Positions 1-8,428 of a DNA stretch of 11,920 nt are shown here, in pieces (positions within the stretch are counted from its first letter, which is position 1; the number at the start of each line of letters is the position of its first letter). The DNA is taken from positions 1-11,920 of the forward strand of contig CADWAF010000244.1 of assembly GCA_902984215.1 (NCBI GenBank), in the 5' to 3' direction. The notes beneath the pieces are model-generated. The model saw only the letters and a list, made by a program, of their open reading frames with translations, did not search any database and had not been told where the DNA came from. The position numbers were made by a program, and so were the translations under genes. Source of the DNA: Willaertia magna (Eukaryota > Heterolobosea > Eutetramitea > Acrasida > Naegleriidae).

Positions 1-1979
1 ATTGCTGTAAATTAAAAGGATTTCCAACAAAATTATTCACCGTCCAAAATTCTGTTATCATCCTTTTCAATTCCTCTTCGTGAGTAAATTCATCATTAAA
101 TAAACGTTTCCAGCGCTTTCTCAAGTTAAGTGCTGCAACAACATGTGGGAATAAAATTGAGACAGTAAAGAGACTTACCCAAATCAAATATGATTACCAC
201 TTTTCCATTTTTGTCCTTTCGAAGCGCCCTCCCAATTTGTTGTAAACTGCAAATAAATACTTTAGCAAACTACGGTTCACCAAAAAAATTTTTGATAAAA
301 CTTACAAAACAGTTTCTGATTCTGTTTGTCTTGCCAAAACTAAACAGTCAACGTCTTTTACATCAAACCCTTCATTCACCATCATTACATTCACCAGTAC
401 ATTAATCTTTCCAGAGTTGAATTCCTCAATAATTGATTTAATTTTCTTTGTTCCCAATTTATAGTGTAATGAATGGGCATGTTGTTGTTCTCCTAAACTT
501 TTAGACTCCTTGTTAATTAATGATGCAATTTTATCAGCATTGTCACAATTGTTTGTAAACTATTATTGATAGAATTTTGTTCTAAAAATATTCACCGTTC
601 GACACTTACTATTATTGTTTTTCTTTTTGGTGGTAAATTCGCATTCTTTTGTTCTATCACTAATTGTAAAAAACTATTGGCAACATATTCAGGGTTCAGC
701 TTTTTCCTTACTTGTTCATCATTATTCATTCCAACTTGAGCCAATGATCTGTCCAGCATCCTAATAAAAATTTCTAAGCATTTCTTTGGATTGACGTACT
801 CATTAAAACATTCCTTTAACATTTGATCGTATATTTTGATTTCTAAATTCGATTGTAAGGTAGAAGGTAAATATTCTAAATATTCAACTGTTGGGAAGAA
901 ACCTAAAGTCTTGGCCAAATTCCACGATAAATTTATGTAAACAGCTTCTCTAAACATCTTTTTAAGCTTTTCCCCTACAGGGTCATCTCTATGAATTAAT
1001 GTAGCAGTCATTCTTTAAATAAAAACGATACAATAAGCAACATTCATACTAGCACTTACCCTAAAACATATCTAATTTTTAATGATTCCATTAATGTCTG
1101 ATGCACTTTATGATACGTAGTTGCTATTAAATGATGAACTTCATCTATTATGCAATGTGTAATTCCACCAACAACTGTAGTTGACAATTTATCAAATGAT
1201 TGAAATAAGCAAAAAATAAATTTTGCTTTCTTAGCTTTACTTTCAAATACAGAGTCACTAGTATTTAATTCAGTTTCGTTTACATTTAAAAAGTTAGCAT
1301 CGCTAGTGAAAAAACTGGAAAAGTGATTTTTAAACTTTACAAAAGTTGCATCTCTAATAACCCTTGAGTGAACCAAGAAAAGAAATTTAAAATCTTTACA
1401 TTCCTTATCTGTTTCTTTAATTCTTGCAATTTCACGTTGAATATCTAAAATTGCTAAAATTGTTTTTCCCAACCCTGTTGCTAAAATCATTAAACCAATA
1501 GAATGTCCACAATATTTTCTTTGTGTATCCATATGATTCAAAACAAATTGTTGAAATTCACTTGCTTGATATCCTTCAGTTTCAGAACTTTGGCCAGGAT
1601 ATTGGTGACATAAATTTCTTAATAAATTTGGATCTAATGTCTCCACTTTCTTAATAGTTGAAGGGATATTTGAAATTAAAGGAGGTGACAATTCAACAAG
1701 TGAAAAACTAATATTTTGTTCTTTTATTTCTTCTATTAATAACTCTTCGTCATTAATACTAGAATTAACACTTATGATAGTCTCATTAATTTTACTACTT
1801 GTATCTTTTGGTTGCGATAGAAAATAGGATGGTAAGTGTAATTTCCGTAAACTATCCAATAACTTTTTCTTTGTTTGTTGTTTTTCAATTCCATTAATTC
1901 CTTTCAACATTTCCAAAAAACAATTACTTTCTTCCTTCTCTATCGATTCATTCTCTTCATTACTGGGAAGGCTTTTCAT
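1..1979 (-). CDS. Superfamily 2 DNA/RNA helicase, bacterial ResIII/COG1061-like, five exons visible, 3' end off the window
   Basis: Spliced exons: 1979-1060, 1012-610, 559-306, 246-179, 132-<1. Introns (47, 50, 59, 46 nt) all begin GTAAGT and end AG. Splicing gives about 592 residues. Residues 1-130 are charged, with no domain I recognise. The core has motif I ATGLGKT (167-173), a DEVH Walker B (279-282), GMTAT motif III rebuilt across exons 1/2 (307-311), a VNEGFDV...RQTES stretch (502-522) and motif VI LQQIGRALR rebuilt across exons 3/4 (527-535). The order, and especially TES...FLQQIGRALR, resembles bacterial type III restriction/COG1061 helicases more than canonical DEAD-box proteins. It probably unwinds nucleic acid using ATP; the substrate is unknown. 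The ATG at 1979 is the first in frame; the open frame reaches back to 2084 without another ATG, so that part is taken as 5' UTR/promoter. Confidence 0.85.
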
Positions 1980-2091
1980 TTCTTTTTGTTTAACAAAAAT
2001 ACACAAGAAACTGGAACCATTGGGCGGGAAACCTGGCGATGAAGAACAAATAGATTGATGGCTGAAGCAAGCTAAAATAATCAAATAAAAA
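1980..2091. promoter_or_regulatory. Bidirectional promoter between helicase and RCC1-like genes
   Basis: These 112 bases separate two start codons facing away from each other, so both promoters and both 5' leaders must lie here or inside the genes. The stretch is AT-rich at both ends with a GC-rich island around 2021-2038. No clear TATA box could be assigned to one gene rather than to the AT-rich background. Promoter function is inferred from geometry. Confidence 0.55.
2023..2031 (-). promoter_or_regulatory. E2F-like motif TTTCCCGCC
   Basis: The + strand reads GGCGGGAAA; the complement TTTCCCGCC matches the classical E2F/DP consensus TTTSSCGC. It lies about 45 bases upstream of the helicase ATG and 60 bases upstream of the RCC1-like ATG, in otherwise AT-rich DNA, and so could act on both. 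The match is seen directly; binding is inference and depends on the organism having E2F/DP factors. Confidence 0.4.
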
Positions 2092-3621
2092 ATGTCAACT
2101 AATCCTATCGCAATTTTTGTTTGGTAAGATGTTCATTTAAATCAAAATTTATTTAAATTAAATAGTGGTATTTATGAAGAAGGATGTTTAGGAATTAATA
2201 AAAATTTATTTAATCAACATAAACTTAATAAAAATACATCTTTAATTTGCAACGATCAATTACCATTTAAAGAAAAAATAAAACAAATATTTTGTGGTGA
2301 TTATTGTACATTTTTTCTATTAGAAAATGGTCAAGTTTATGCTTGTGGAAGTTCTACACCAGAAAATAATGAATTAGGATTTAAGGTAGATAGTGAAATA
2401 CATTTAAATTATGGTAAATCAATTGAAAGTTTTAAATCATCTGTCAGAGACCCTTATTTAGTTGATTTAAATGAAAAGGTAATTAAAATTGGTGCGAATA
2501 GTAGACAGAATTGGTTTCTAACAGGTTAGTAGTAGTTAATCTTTTTTAAATCTTTTTACTTTTTGTAATTTAGAAAGTAGAAATTTATATGTCGCAGGAG
2601 CTATTGGAAAATTTAAATTAGACATGTTTTACAATACAACAGGTGTTTTAAAGAAAGTTAATTTAAAATCATTTTTGAAAAATGAAGATGAAAGAGTGAC
2701 AGATGTCACTTGTTCAAATTTCGTTGCAATTTTTACAGAAAATGAAATATTTGGAACTAGTTCAGTATATATTACCAAATCACCACTTGAAAATAAAGGA
2801 AATACAGATTTTCCACAATTATCATTATCATTTCCATATAAAATTAGAAAAGTAATCAGTGGATTAACTAGTAGTAGTAATTTTGCTATTTTATTTGAAC
2901 ATCCATTAGATTTTGGATTAATTTATGATGGAAGTAGAATTTACATTTTAAAAAATGTTAAAGACATTGGTGTTGGTTATTCGCATTTCTTAATTTTATT
3001 AAAAAGTAAATCTCAAAGTAAAAAATTAGAATTGGTTGGATTTGGAACAAATATGGTAAGTTATTAGTTTTTTATTTTATTAAATAACTCAATAAATAGG
3101 ATGGTCAAATTTCAATGAATAGTCAAAGAAGTCATATTGGAACAGAAAGTTCTAAACCAATTGCAAAAAGTCAAGATATTGAAATGAAAAGCTTTGTTGA
3201 ACAAATTACTCTGTGCAACCATTTTAGAAGCGATCAATTGTTTTATTTTGACTCACCTGTTAATGATTTAGAGAAAACTAACTTCGATTCTAAATTGATT
3301 GATAGTATAGAAGAATTGGAGTGTGGCAGTTGGCATTCAGGATTTGTAACAAATAGTGGTGAAGTTGTTTTATTTGGATTTAATGAAAATTTTCAACTTG
3401 GAATGGAAGGAGCAAAACTAAAAACATTTAATACTGTTAAACCTTATAGAGAAGATTGGTTGCAATCAGGAGGGATTACTGTAAAATTAAGTTGTGGAAC
3501 AAGACACTCTATTATTTATTGTGTCACAGAATTTGACTTGAGTCAGCACTTTATTTTTATGCCAAAAATTTTAAATAATTCAGGAGAGTTATTGGGAGAT
3601 CTCTCATTTAACTTTAATTAA
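2092..3621 (+). CDS. RCC1-repeat (regulator of chromosome condensation-like) beta-propeller protein
   Basis: Exons: 2092-2123, 2166-2524, 2574-3055, 3100-3621. Introns are 42, 49 and 44 nt. The product is 464 aa. Exon 1 encodes ten codons plus two bases; splicing rebuilds IFVCGIYEEGCLG, an RCC1 blade start, and removes an in-frame TAA at 2125. Degenerate repeats follow: IKQIFCGDYCTFFLLENGQV (49-68), VIKIGANSRQNWFL (116-129), VTDVTCSNFVAIF (172-184), VKDIGVGYSHFLILL (259-273) then LVGFGTN (284-290), IEELECGSWHSGF (361-373) then LFGFNENFQLG (382-392), and VKLSCGTRHSIIY (419-431). That fits one seven-bladed propeller filling the whole protein, with no other domain. RCC1 folds serve as Ran exchange factors or as general protein-binding scaffolds; these repeats are too diverged to assign Ran activity. 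It shares a short upstream region with the helicase. Confidence 0.85.
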
Positions 3622-3717
3622 GTGTTTACAATACATTATAAACCTGGCAGGAATATTAAAAAATTTCTTTACAAAAGATTTATTAAGGAACTTATTAAAT
3701 TATAATAGAGTTTACTA
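3622..3717. other. Convergent intergenic region, RCC1-like and cotransporter 3' ends
   Basis: The 96 AT-rich bases between two facing stop codons must hold both 3' ends. On the - strand an AATAAA hexamer (3684-3679) lies 34 bases past the cotransporter stop. No AATAAA was seen on the + strand after the RCC1-like stop. No hairpin or RNA gene was recognised. Confidence 0.5.
3679..3684 (-). terminator. Candidate poly(A) signal AATAAA of the K-Cl cotransporter gene
   Basis: TTTATT on the + strand reads AATAAA on the - strand, 34 bases beyond the TAA stop at 3720-3718. Spacing and sequence fit a polyadenylation signal, but the hexamer is expected by chance in such AT-rich DNA. Confidence 0.4.
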
Positions 3718-6700
3718 TTAAAATACATGTGTGATAACTTCTTTACCACTTCCCCTAATCATTAATACTCTGTCTAGAGATTGCGTCAATTCATCTAAAT
3801 ATTCCATGTACTGAAAACAAGTGATATGGGATGAAGGTGTAGGAAGATTAATTAATACAAGTTGAGTATTATCCAAATACTTTCTTATTGTATTGTTAAT
3901 TTTCTTTGAAGTTTCTAAATAATCATTAAATGATAATTTTCTCTTTTTCTTCTTTTCTTGAATAGTAATTGTTACTTCCTCATTGTTTTCAATATTTTCT
4001 TCATCAGATGAAGTTTCCTCATATTCTTCATCTATATGAGCTAAAGATGCTAAATCATCAATAATTGATTCAGTTCTATTTAAGTTTAGTTTTTTCCTTA
4101 ATTCTTCTCTCTTTCTTATTTGTGCCTTATGATTATAAGTGTATGCACTTAAATCACTTGGTGTTACTTGAATAACATTACAAACAGCATCTATTCTTAA
4201 AAGAAACATTAACTGTTGTAATTTTTCTTGACATTCCTCAATATTCTCTGTTTGATCTGCAAGTGTGAATATTCTAAGAGAACATTTCTTCCAAACTTTA
4301 TGTTTTGTTAATAAAAAAGAAATTAATAATTCCAATCCTCCATCATATATTATCCAAAATAAATCAATATTTCCTTCTAATTCTTCATCTAAATGTTGAA
4401 AATCACCTTTACTAACAATAACTGCCTTATCTGAATGTTCACAATATTGAACCATGTCAACAAAGTTTAATGCTGCAATTTTATTTTCTTTCCAGTGATG
4501 TGGGTAACCAGAAATGACAGAATTAGGAGTCAACCCACCTAATCCAGAAGCCTGTATCAAATATTTAATTCCTTCTTGATAAGTACGAGCAACAATTACA
4601 TTTGCAAATCCTTTAATATTCATTTCTTTCATTTTGAGGGAAAGTGCTTCTTTCTCTTTCTGAGCTTGTTTTGATTTTCTTCTAAATTCTCCTTCTATAA
4701 CTGCAGTAACTATACACAATCCTCTACCTTTCTTCAGTTGTCCAGCTAGATGTAAAATCTCAGGATGAGATACTGAATTATCTGGTAATAATTTAACTAA
4801 ACATAATAATTGAGGTCTCCAATTTTTTGAAACCTCTTCTGTATCACAAGAATAAATAGCGTTCAAAGCAGATTGTAACTTCATACCTTTCATTGAATCT
4901 CCAAAAGAGCTTGTGTCTGTTTTCAACTCAATTATAAGATAAAAGATTAATCCCAAAACAAAAGCTAACAATGCCCAATACCATGCTACTAAAAACATTA
5001 TAACACCACATATTATAAATCCCATTAAGCCTACAAACCAATGATACAATTTCCATCTTGGTCTCCAGTTAGGGCTATCTAAAAAACTGGCAACAAAAGT
5101 TGCTAAATTAATAAAAGCATAACACAACAGAATGAACATTGCTATTAATGTTGAGATACTTTCTAAGTTACCAAGAAAAAGTGGTAAAATAGCTAAAAGA
5201 GAACTGAATACAATAGCTCTTCTTGGTTCACCACTTGAGGACGTACGTGCGAAATATTTAAATGGAATTGATGGAAATATTCCATCAGCACTAACTGCTT
5301 GTAAAACTCTAGGAGCAACCAATAATGCTTGTAACGCCTCACCCAGCAGTGCAATTAAAATACCAATTTTAGAAATCAATGTGCCTACTCCATATCCATA
5401 ATAAGGAAACGAAACATATGCAAAAAACTCTGTTTCTGTTAACATTACTGACCTATCTCCAACAAATGCAATTAATATAAATATCAATAAATATATGAGT
5501 GTTGAAGTAATTAAGGCAGCAATGGTTCCTCTTGGAATATCTCTCGAAGAATTAGATAAATCCCCAGAACGATTTATACCGGCCATTATTCCAGTAACTG
5601 AAGGGAAAATAACAGCCATAATACTAAAGAATTCAAATCCATAAGTTGGTGGAGGGAAATTAGCTAAAAAGTTTTCCCATTGAACTCCATGTATATGGTA
5701 TTCGGGTCTTACAACAACAAAGCACCCAATAATAAAGAGAATGATTGTCACAAACACTACCAATAAAAATAATAGCTCCAATCTAGAAACATGCTTAATA
5801 CCAATAAAAACAACCAGTGTAACAATAAAAAGAAATCCAACAGCAAATATAATAGTATCCCAATAGGTGTGAAAAGGGTCTGTGTCGAGCATTGTAAAGT
5901 TTGGGTAGAAATTATGTATGGTGGAATGTAGTAAATGGGCAGCACCAAAACAATGCAAAGACGAAAGGCAAATAAATCCCAAAAAGTATATTAAACCAAG
6001 ACTTCCACCAAAAGAGTAACCAAATAATCTACTAAAAATTATATACGGTCCACCTGAAGAAATTGTTCCATTTGTCACAACAGCACTCATAGATAACCAA
6101 GTGATTAAGGAACAGAATACTGAAATAAATACGTAAAGAAGAGAATATAAAAGCCCAGCTCTAGCCACAATCCAAGGTACTTTAAGAAAAAGAATGGTAC
6201 CTAACACCGCCTCAACACACGGGACAAATCTTTCAATTTAAGATATTAAAAGAAAAAGAAATACTTACACTCCTTCAAACATTCCAAATAAGTGGGCTCT
6301 TGGCTTGGCTTTGTGTTCATTTGGGGCTCCTGCATTTCCACTAGGAGTGAGAGCACTCTTTTCATCCTTAATAACGTTAGAAAGAGAAGGTCTATTATAA
6401 AAATTTCTCATTTTCTCATCTAAAGCTGTAGCTGGTTTAATGTCGTGGTAATTGATGGTTGGATTGTCAATGGAACCCCTGTATCTACTCACTGAATTTC
6501 GTCTTCTTTCCTCAGAATTTCTTGTGGTTCCCCATTTATCCATTAGTTCTTCTACGGTAGATGAGTGTGTTCTAGTCATTTCCTCCTTTTCTTTCTTAGT
6601 ATTAATTTGATCTTCACTTGGAACATCGCTTAATATTGTTCCTACACTAGAACCGTGTCGTCCTAAAGTATAAGGATAAAAGAAAGAAGCCGATGAAGAA

Positions 6701-6888
6701 CTTGGGGATATGGGATTGATTTTAACAGCAGGAGGTGATGTGACACCTTGGTCAACTGGAACATTCTCCATGTTTTCTATAAACACAGGTGCCTCTGAAA
6801 TAGTAACTCTTTTCTTATCCGTTGATTTTGTAGCTTGTGTTCCTTCATTACCGTTTATATTATCATCTTTAACATCTTGTCCATTCAT
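3718..6888 (-). CDS. K+/Cl- cotransporter (SLC12 family, KCC type)
   Basis: Exons 6888-6269 and 6229-3718, joined across a 39-nt intron (GTAAGT...AAAG), give 1043 aa, usual for KCCs. The splice restores the family signature GVFVPCVEAVLGTILFL at TM1. Residues 1-200 are a hydrophilic, Ser/Thr-rich cytosolic N-terminus. About twelve membrane segments follow (about 207-640). Family features include GGPYIIFSR in TM3 (Tyr268, at the K+-site tyrosine of KCCs), FPSVTGIMAG in TM6 (415-424) and LQALLVAPRVLQAV in TM8. The cytosolic C-terminus (about 650-1043) has KCC-specific stretches: GRGLCIVTAVIEG, IQASGLGGL, HKVWKKCSLRIFTLA, SAYTY, and the end DRVLMIRGSGKEVI. The two serines that bind Na+ in NKCCs are Gly-Glu here (503-504), supporting Na+-independent K-Cl cotransport, probably in cell-volume control. 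The extracellular loop before TM6 is short compared with animal KCCs. ATG 6888 is the first in frame. Confidence 0.93.
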
Positions 6889-7002
6889 ACTTCTAATTCA
6901 CTTCAAAAAAACCTCGATTGTTGTATACAGTTTTTTTTAATTGTTCTCACTTGCCAATTATCATCTAAGGACAAGAAATATTTTCGATTTAAAAATAAAA
7001 AA
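6889..7002. promoter_or_regulatory. Bidirectional promoter between K-Cl cotransporter and NIPA-like genes
   Basis: The 114 AT-rich bases lie between two outward-facing start codons. They contain a run of eight or more T after position 6930 and an A-rich stretch directly before the NIPA-like ATG. No specific factor site was recognised. Promoter role is inferred from position alone. Confidence 0.5.
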
Positions 7003-8358
7003 ATGTTTTCGAACGCTTTTGAAAATTTCACTAAAATTTCCTTTTGGATTGGATTTACCTGTTCTTTTGTGTAGGTTTTTATCATTCCGAACTATAATTT
7101 TTAAAATTTTAATAACAGAGGAGCAATATTATATTTCCTAGGACTCGCCATATTAAAATATGCTCATCTTAAAAATGTTGAAAATGCATTGGAAGATAGA
7201 AAATTCTATTTGCTTGATAAAAGATGGTGGATTTTGTTTATAATGTTTTTTTCAGGGTAAGATACATTTTAAATAATAATTTATATTTTTTAGATTTATA
7301 TTGGAAGTAATTTCTTTTGGATTTATAGAGATTACATTAGTGGCTTCTATTATGAGTATGGGAGTATTTATTGGAGTGTTTTATACAGCATGGTATTCGG
7401 CTGAGAAAATTACTGGTAGAGATAAATTAGCTGTAGTGATAACATTAATTGGTTTGATTTTGGGGGTTGTGTTTTCCGATAAGATAGTAAGTATAACTAA
7501 TTTTCCCGCATTTAAAATCGTTAATTTTTTAAAAAATATTTTATTCAGTATCAACCAAATCATTCTGTTACAATTAATTTATTTGAGGTTCAAATTAGTT
7601 CGTTTAATGTACCATTATTATTTTGTTTAGTTTTATTGTTATTACCATTAATTTTGTTAATTTTGAGTTGTTTTAAAAGTTTTAAGAATGTTTTTGTAAG
7701 CTCTGGAATTTCATCTCTTTTTGCTGGTTGTAATTTTATTTTGTTTAAATGTTTTGTTGAGCTCACCAAAACCACTATAACCTCAAGTGGTTCTTTAAAT
7801 CAATTTGTATATTGGGAAACATATTTAATTATAGGGCTAGCTATTCTTTACACCATTTTGCATTTCCATACAATTCAAGTTACTCTTGTACAATATGAAT
7901 ATGGTAAGTTATAAGCTCATTTACAATTTGGTTTTCTTACAATTTTTATAGCCTCTTCTATAATAGTGTATTATTCAATTATGTCATTTGTTAATGTTTG
8001 TGGAGGTGAATTAATATTCAGAGAGTGGGATGACACTGAGCTAGGACAATTAGCATTACTGTTTGTAGGATTATTTGCTCAGTTTCTTGGAATTTACCTT
8101 TTGTTGGACTCCCATACTAATGTGAACTCTATTTACCCATTGACTGACCTAAGGGACAGCAGGAGTGGACCTATGATTAAAATTGCTGATGTAGACTTTG
8201 ATTCGGCAGACGAGGAAGAAGTACCACCATCACAACAACTTATTATTAAGGATGAAATAGAGGAACAAACAATTGAATTAGCTGAAAGAGTGAATACGCC
8301 AGAAGAAGAGGAAGAAACAAAAGATAACACTAAGGGATCAGAGGAGAACATAGTATGA
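7003..8358 (+). CDS. NIPA-like (DUF803) multi-pass membrane protein, probable Mg2+ transporter
   Basis: Exons 7003-7070, 7119-7256, 7294-7486, 7549-7903 and 7952-8358 give 386 aa; introns are 48, 37, 62 and 48 nt. The 37-nt intron (7257-7293) is the shortest here. About nine membrane segments fit the NIPA fold of the drug/metabolite transporter superfamily: roughly 12-34, 57-80, 82-103, 113-131, 154-173, 181-203, 221-242, 253-271 and 283-304. Family-like features are the paired Trp before TM2 (59-60), the Glu in TM2 (73), the conserved layout of TM2-TM4, and the late stretch ending GGELIFREW (269-277) then LGIYLLLDS (297-305), which matches the end of NIPA proteins. The last 80 residues are a cytosolic Glu-rich tail. 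NIPA proteins move Mg2+ across plasma or endosomal membranes. Identity rests on pattern and topology, so function is less certain than family. Confidence 0.83.
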
Positions 8359-8428
8359 TCAATTGTTGCTTATCACTTAGATATTTATCCCTTTCAAAGC
8401 GTCACTAGTCAACATCATACCAAAAAAA
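8359..8428 (+). promoter_or_regulatory. Short tandem intergenic region before the ArfGAP gene
   Basis: Only 70 bases separate the NIPA-like TGA from the ArfGAP ATG on the same strand. They must hold the 3' end of one gene and the start of the next, unless the elements lie within coding sequence. No AATAAA hexamer and no clear core promoter motif was seen. An A-run directly precedes the ATG, as at other starts in this window. Confidence 0.4.

Noticed and set aside
240..260. N-terminal RVTI of the cotransporter (near residue 27) as a WNK/SPAK-OSR1 docking motif
   Set aside because: The docking consensus is RFx(V/I); the phenylalanine is missing, so the match is too weak. (The residues lie near base 6800; this entry concerns the protein motif only.)
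190..405. 71-aa plus-strand ORF
   Set aside because: It is antisense to helicase exons 3 and 4, crosses an intron of that gene, and shows no domain.
592..1011. A separate 139-aa minus-strand gene
   Set aside because: It is exon 2 of the helicase; helicase motif III (GMTAT) is formed only when it is joined to the upstream exon.
1980..2084. Extension of the helicase N-terminus upstream of Met at 1979
   Set aside because: The frame is open but begins without an ATG (TTG at 2084) and encodes an atypical Cys/Ser-rich stretch over the GC-rich promoter island.
2123..2130. In-frame TAA twelve codons into the RCC1-like gene, which would suggest a pseudogene
   Set aside because: The TAA is part of a GTAAGA donor. 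Removing 2124-2165 restores the frame and the RCC1 motif VCGIYEEGCLG.
5132..5401. 89-aa plus-strand ORF inside the cotransporter gene
   Set aside because: It is antisense to conserved membrane segments TM7-TM9 of the cotransporter and has no recognisable motif.
6710..7141. Several overlapping ORFs on both strands around the divergent promoter
   Set aside because: They are AT-rich shadows of cotransporter exon 1 and the NIPA-like exon 1 and intron, with no domain content.
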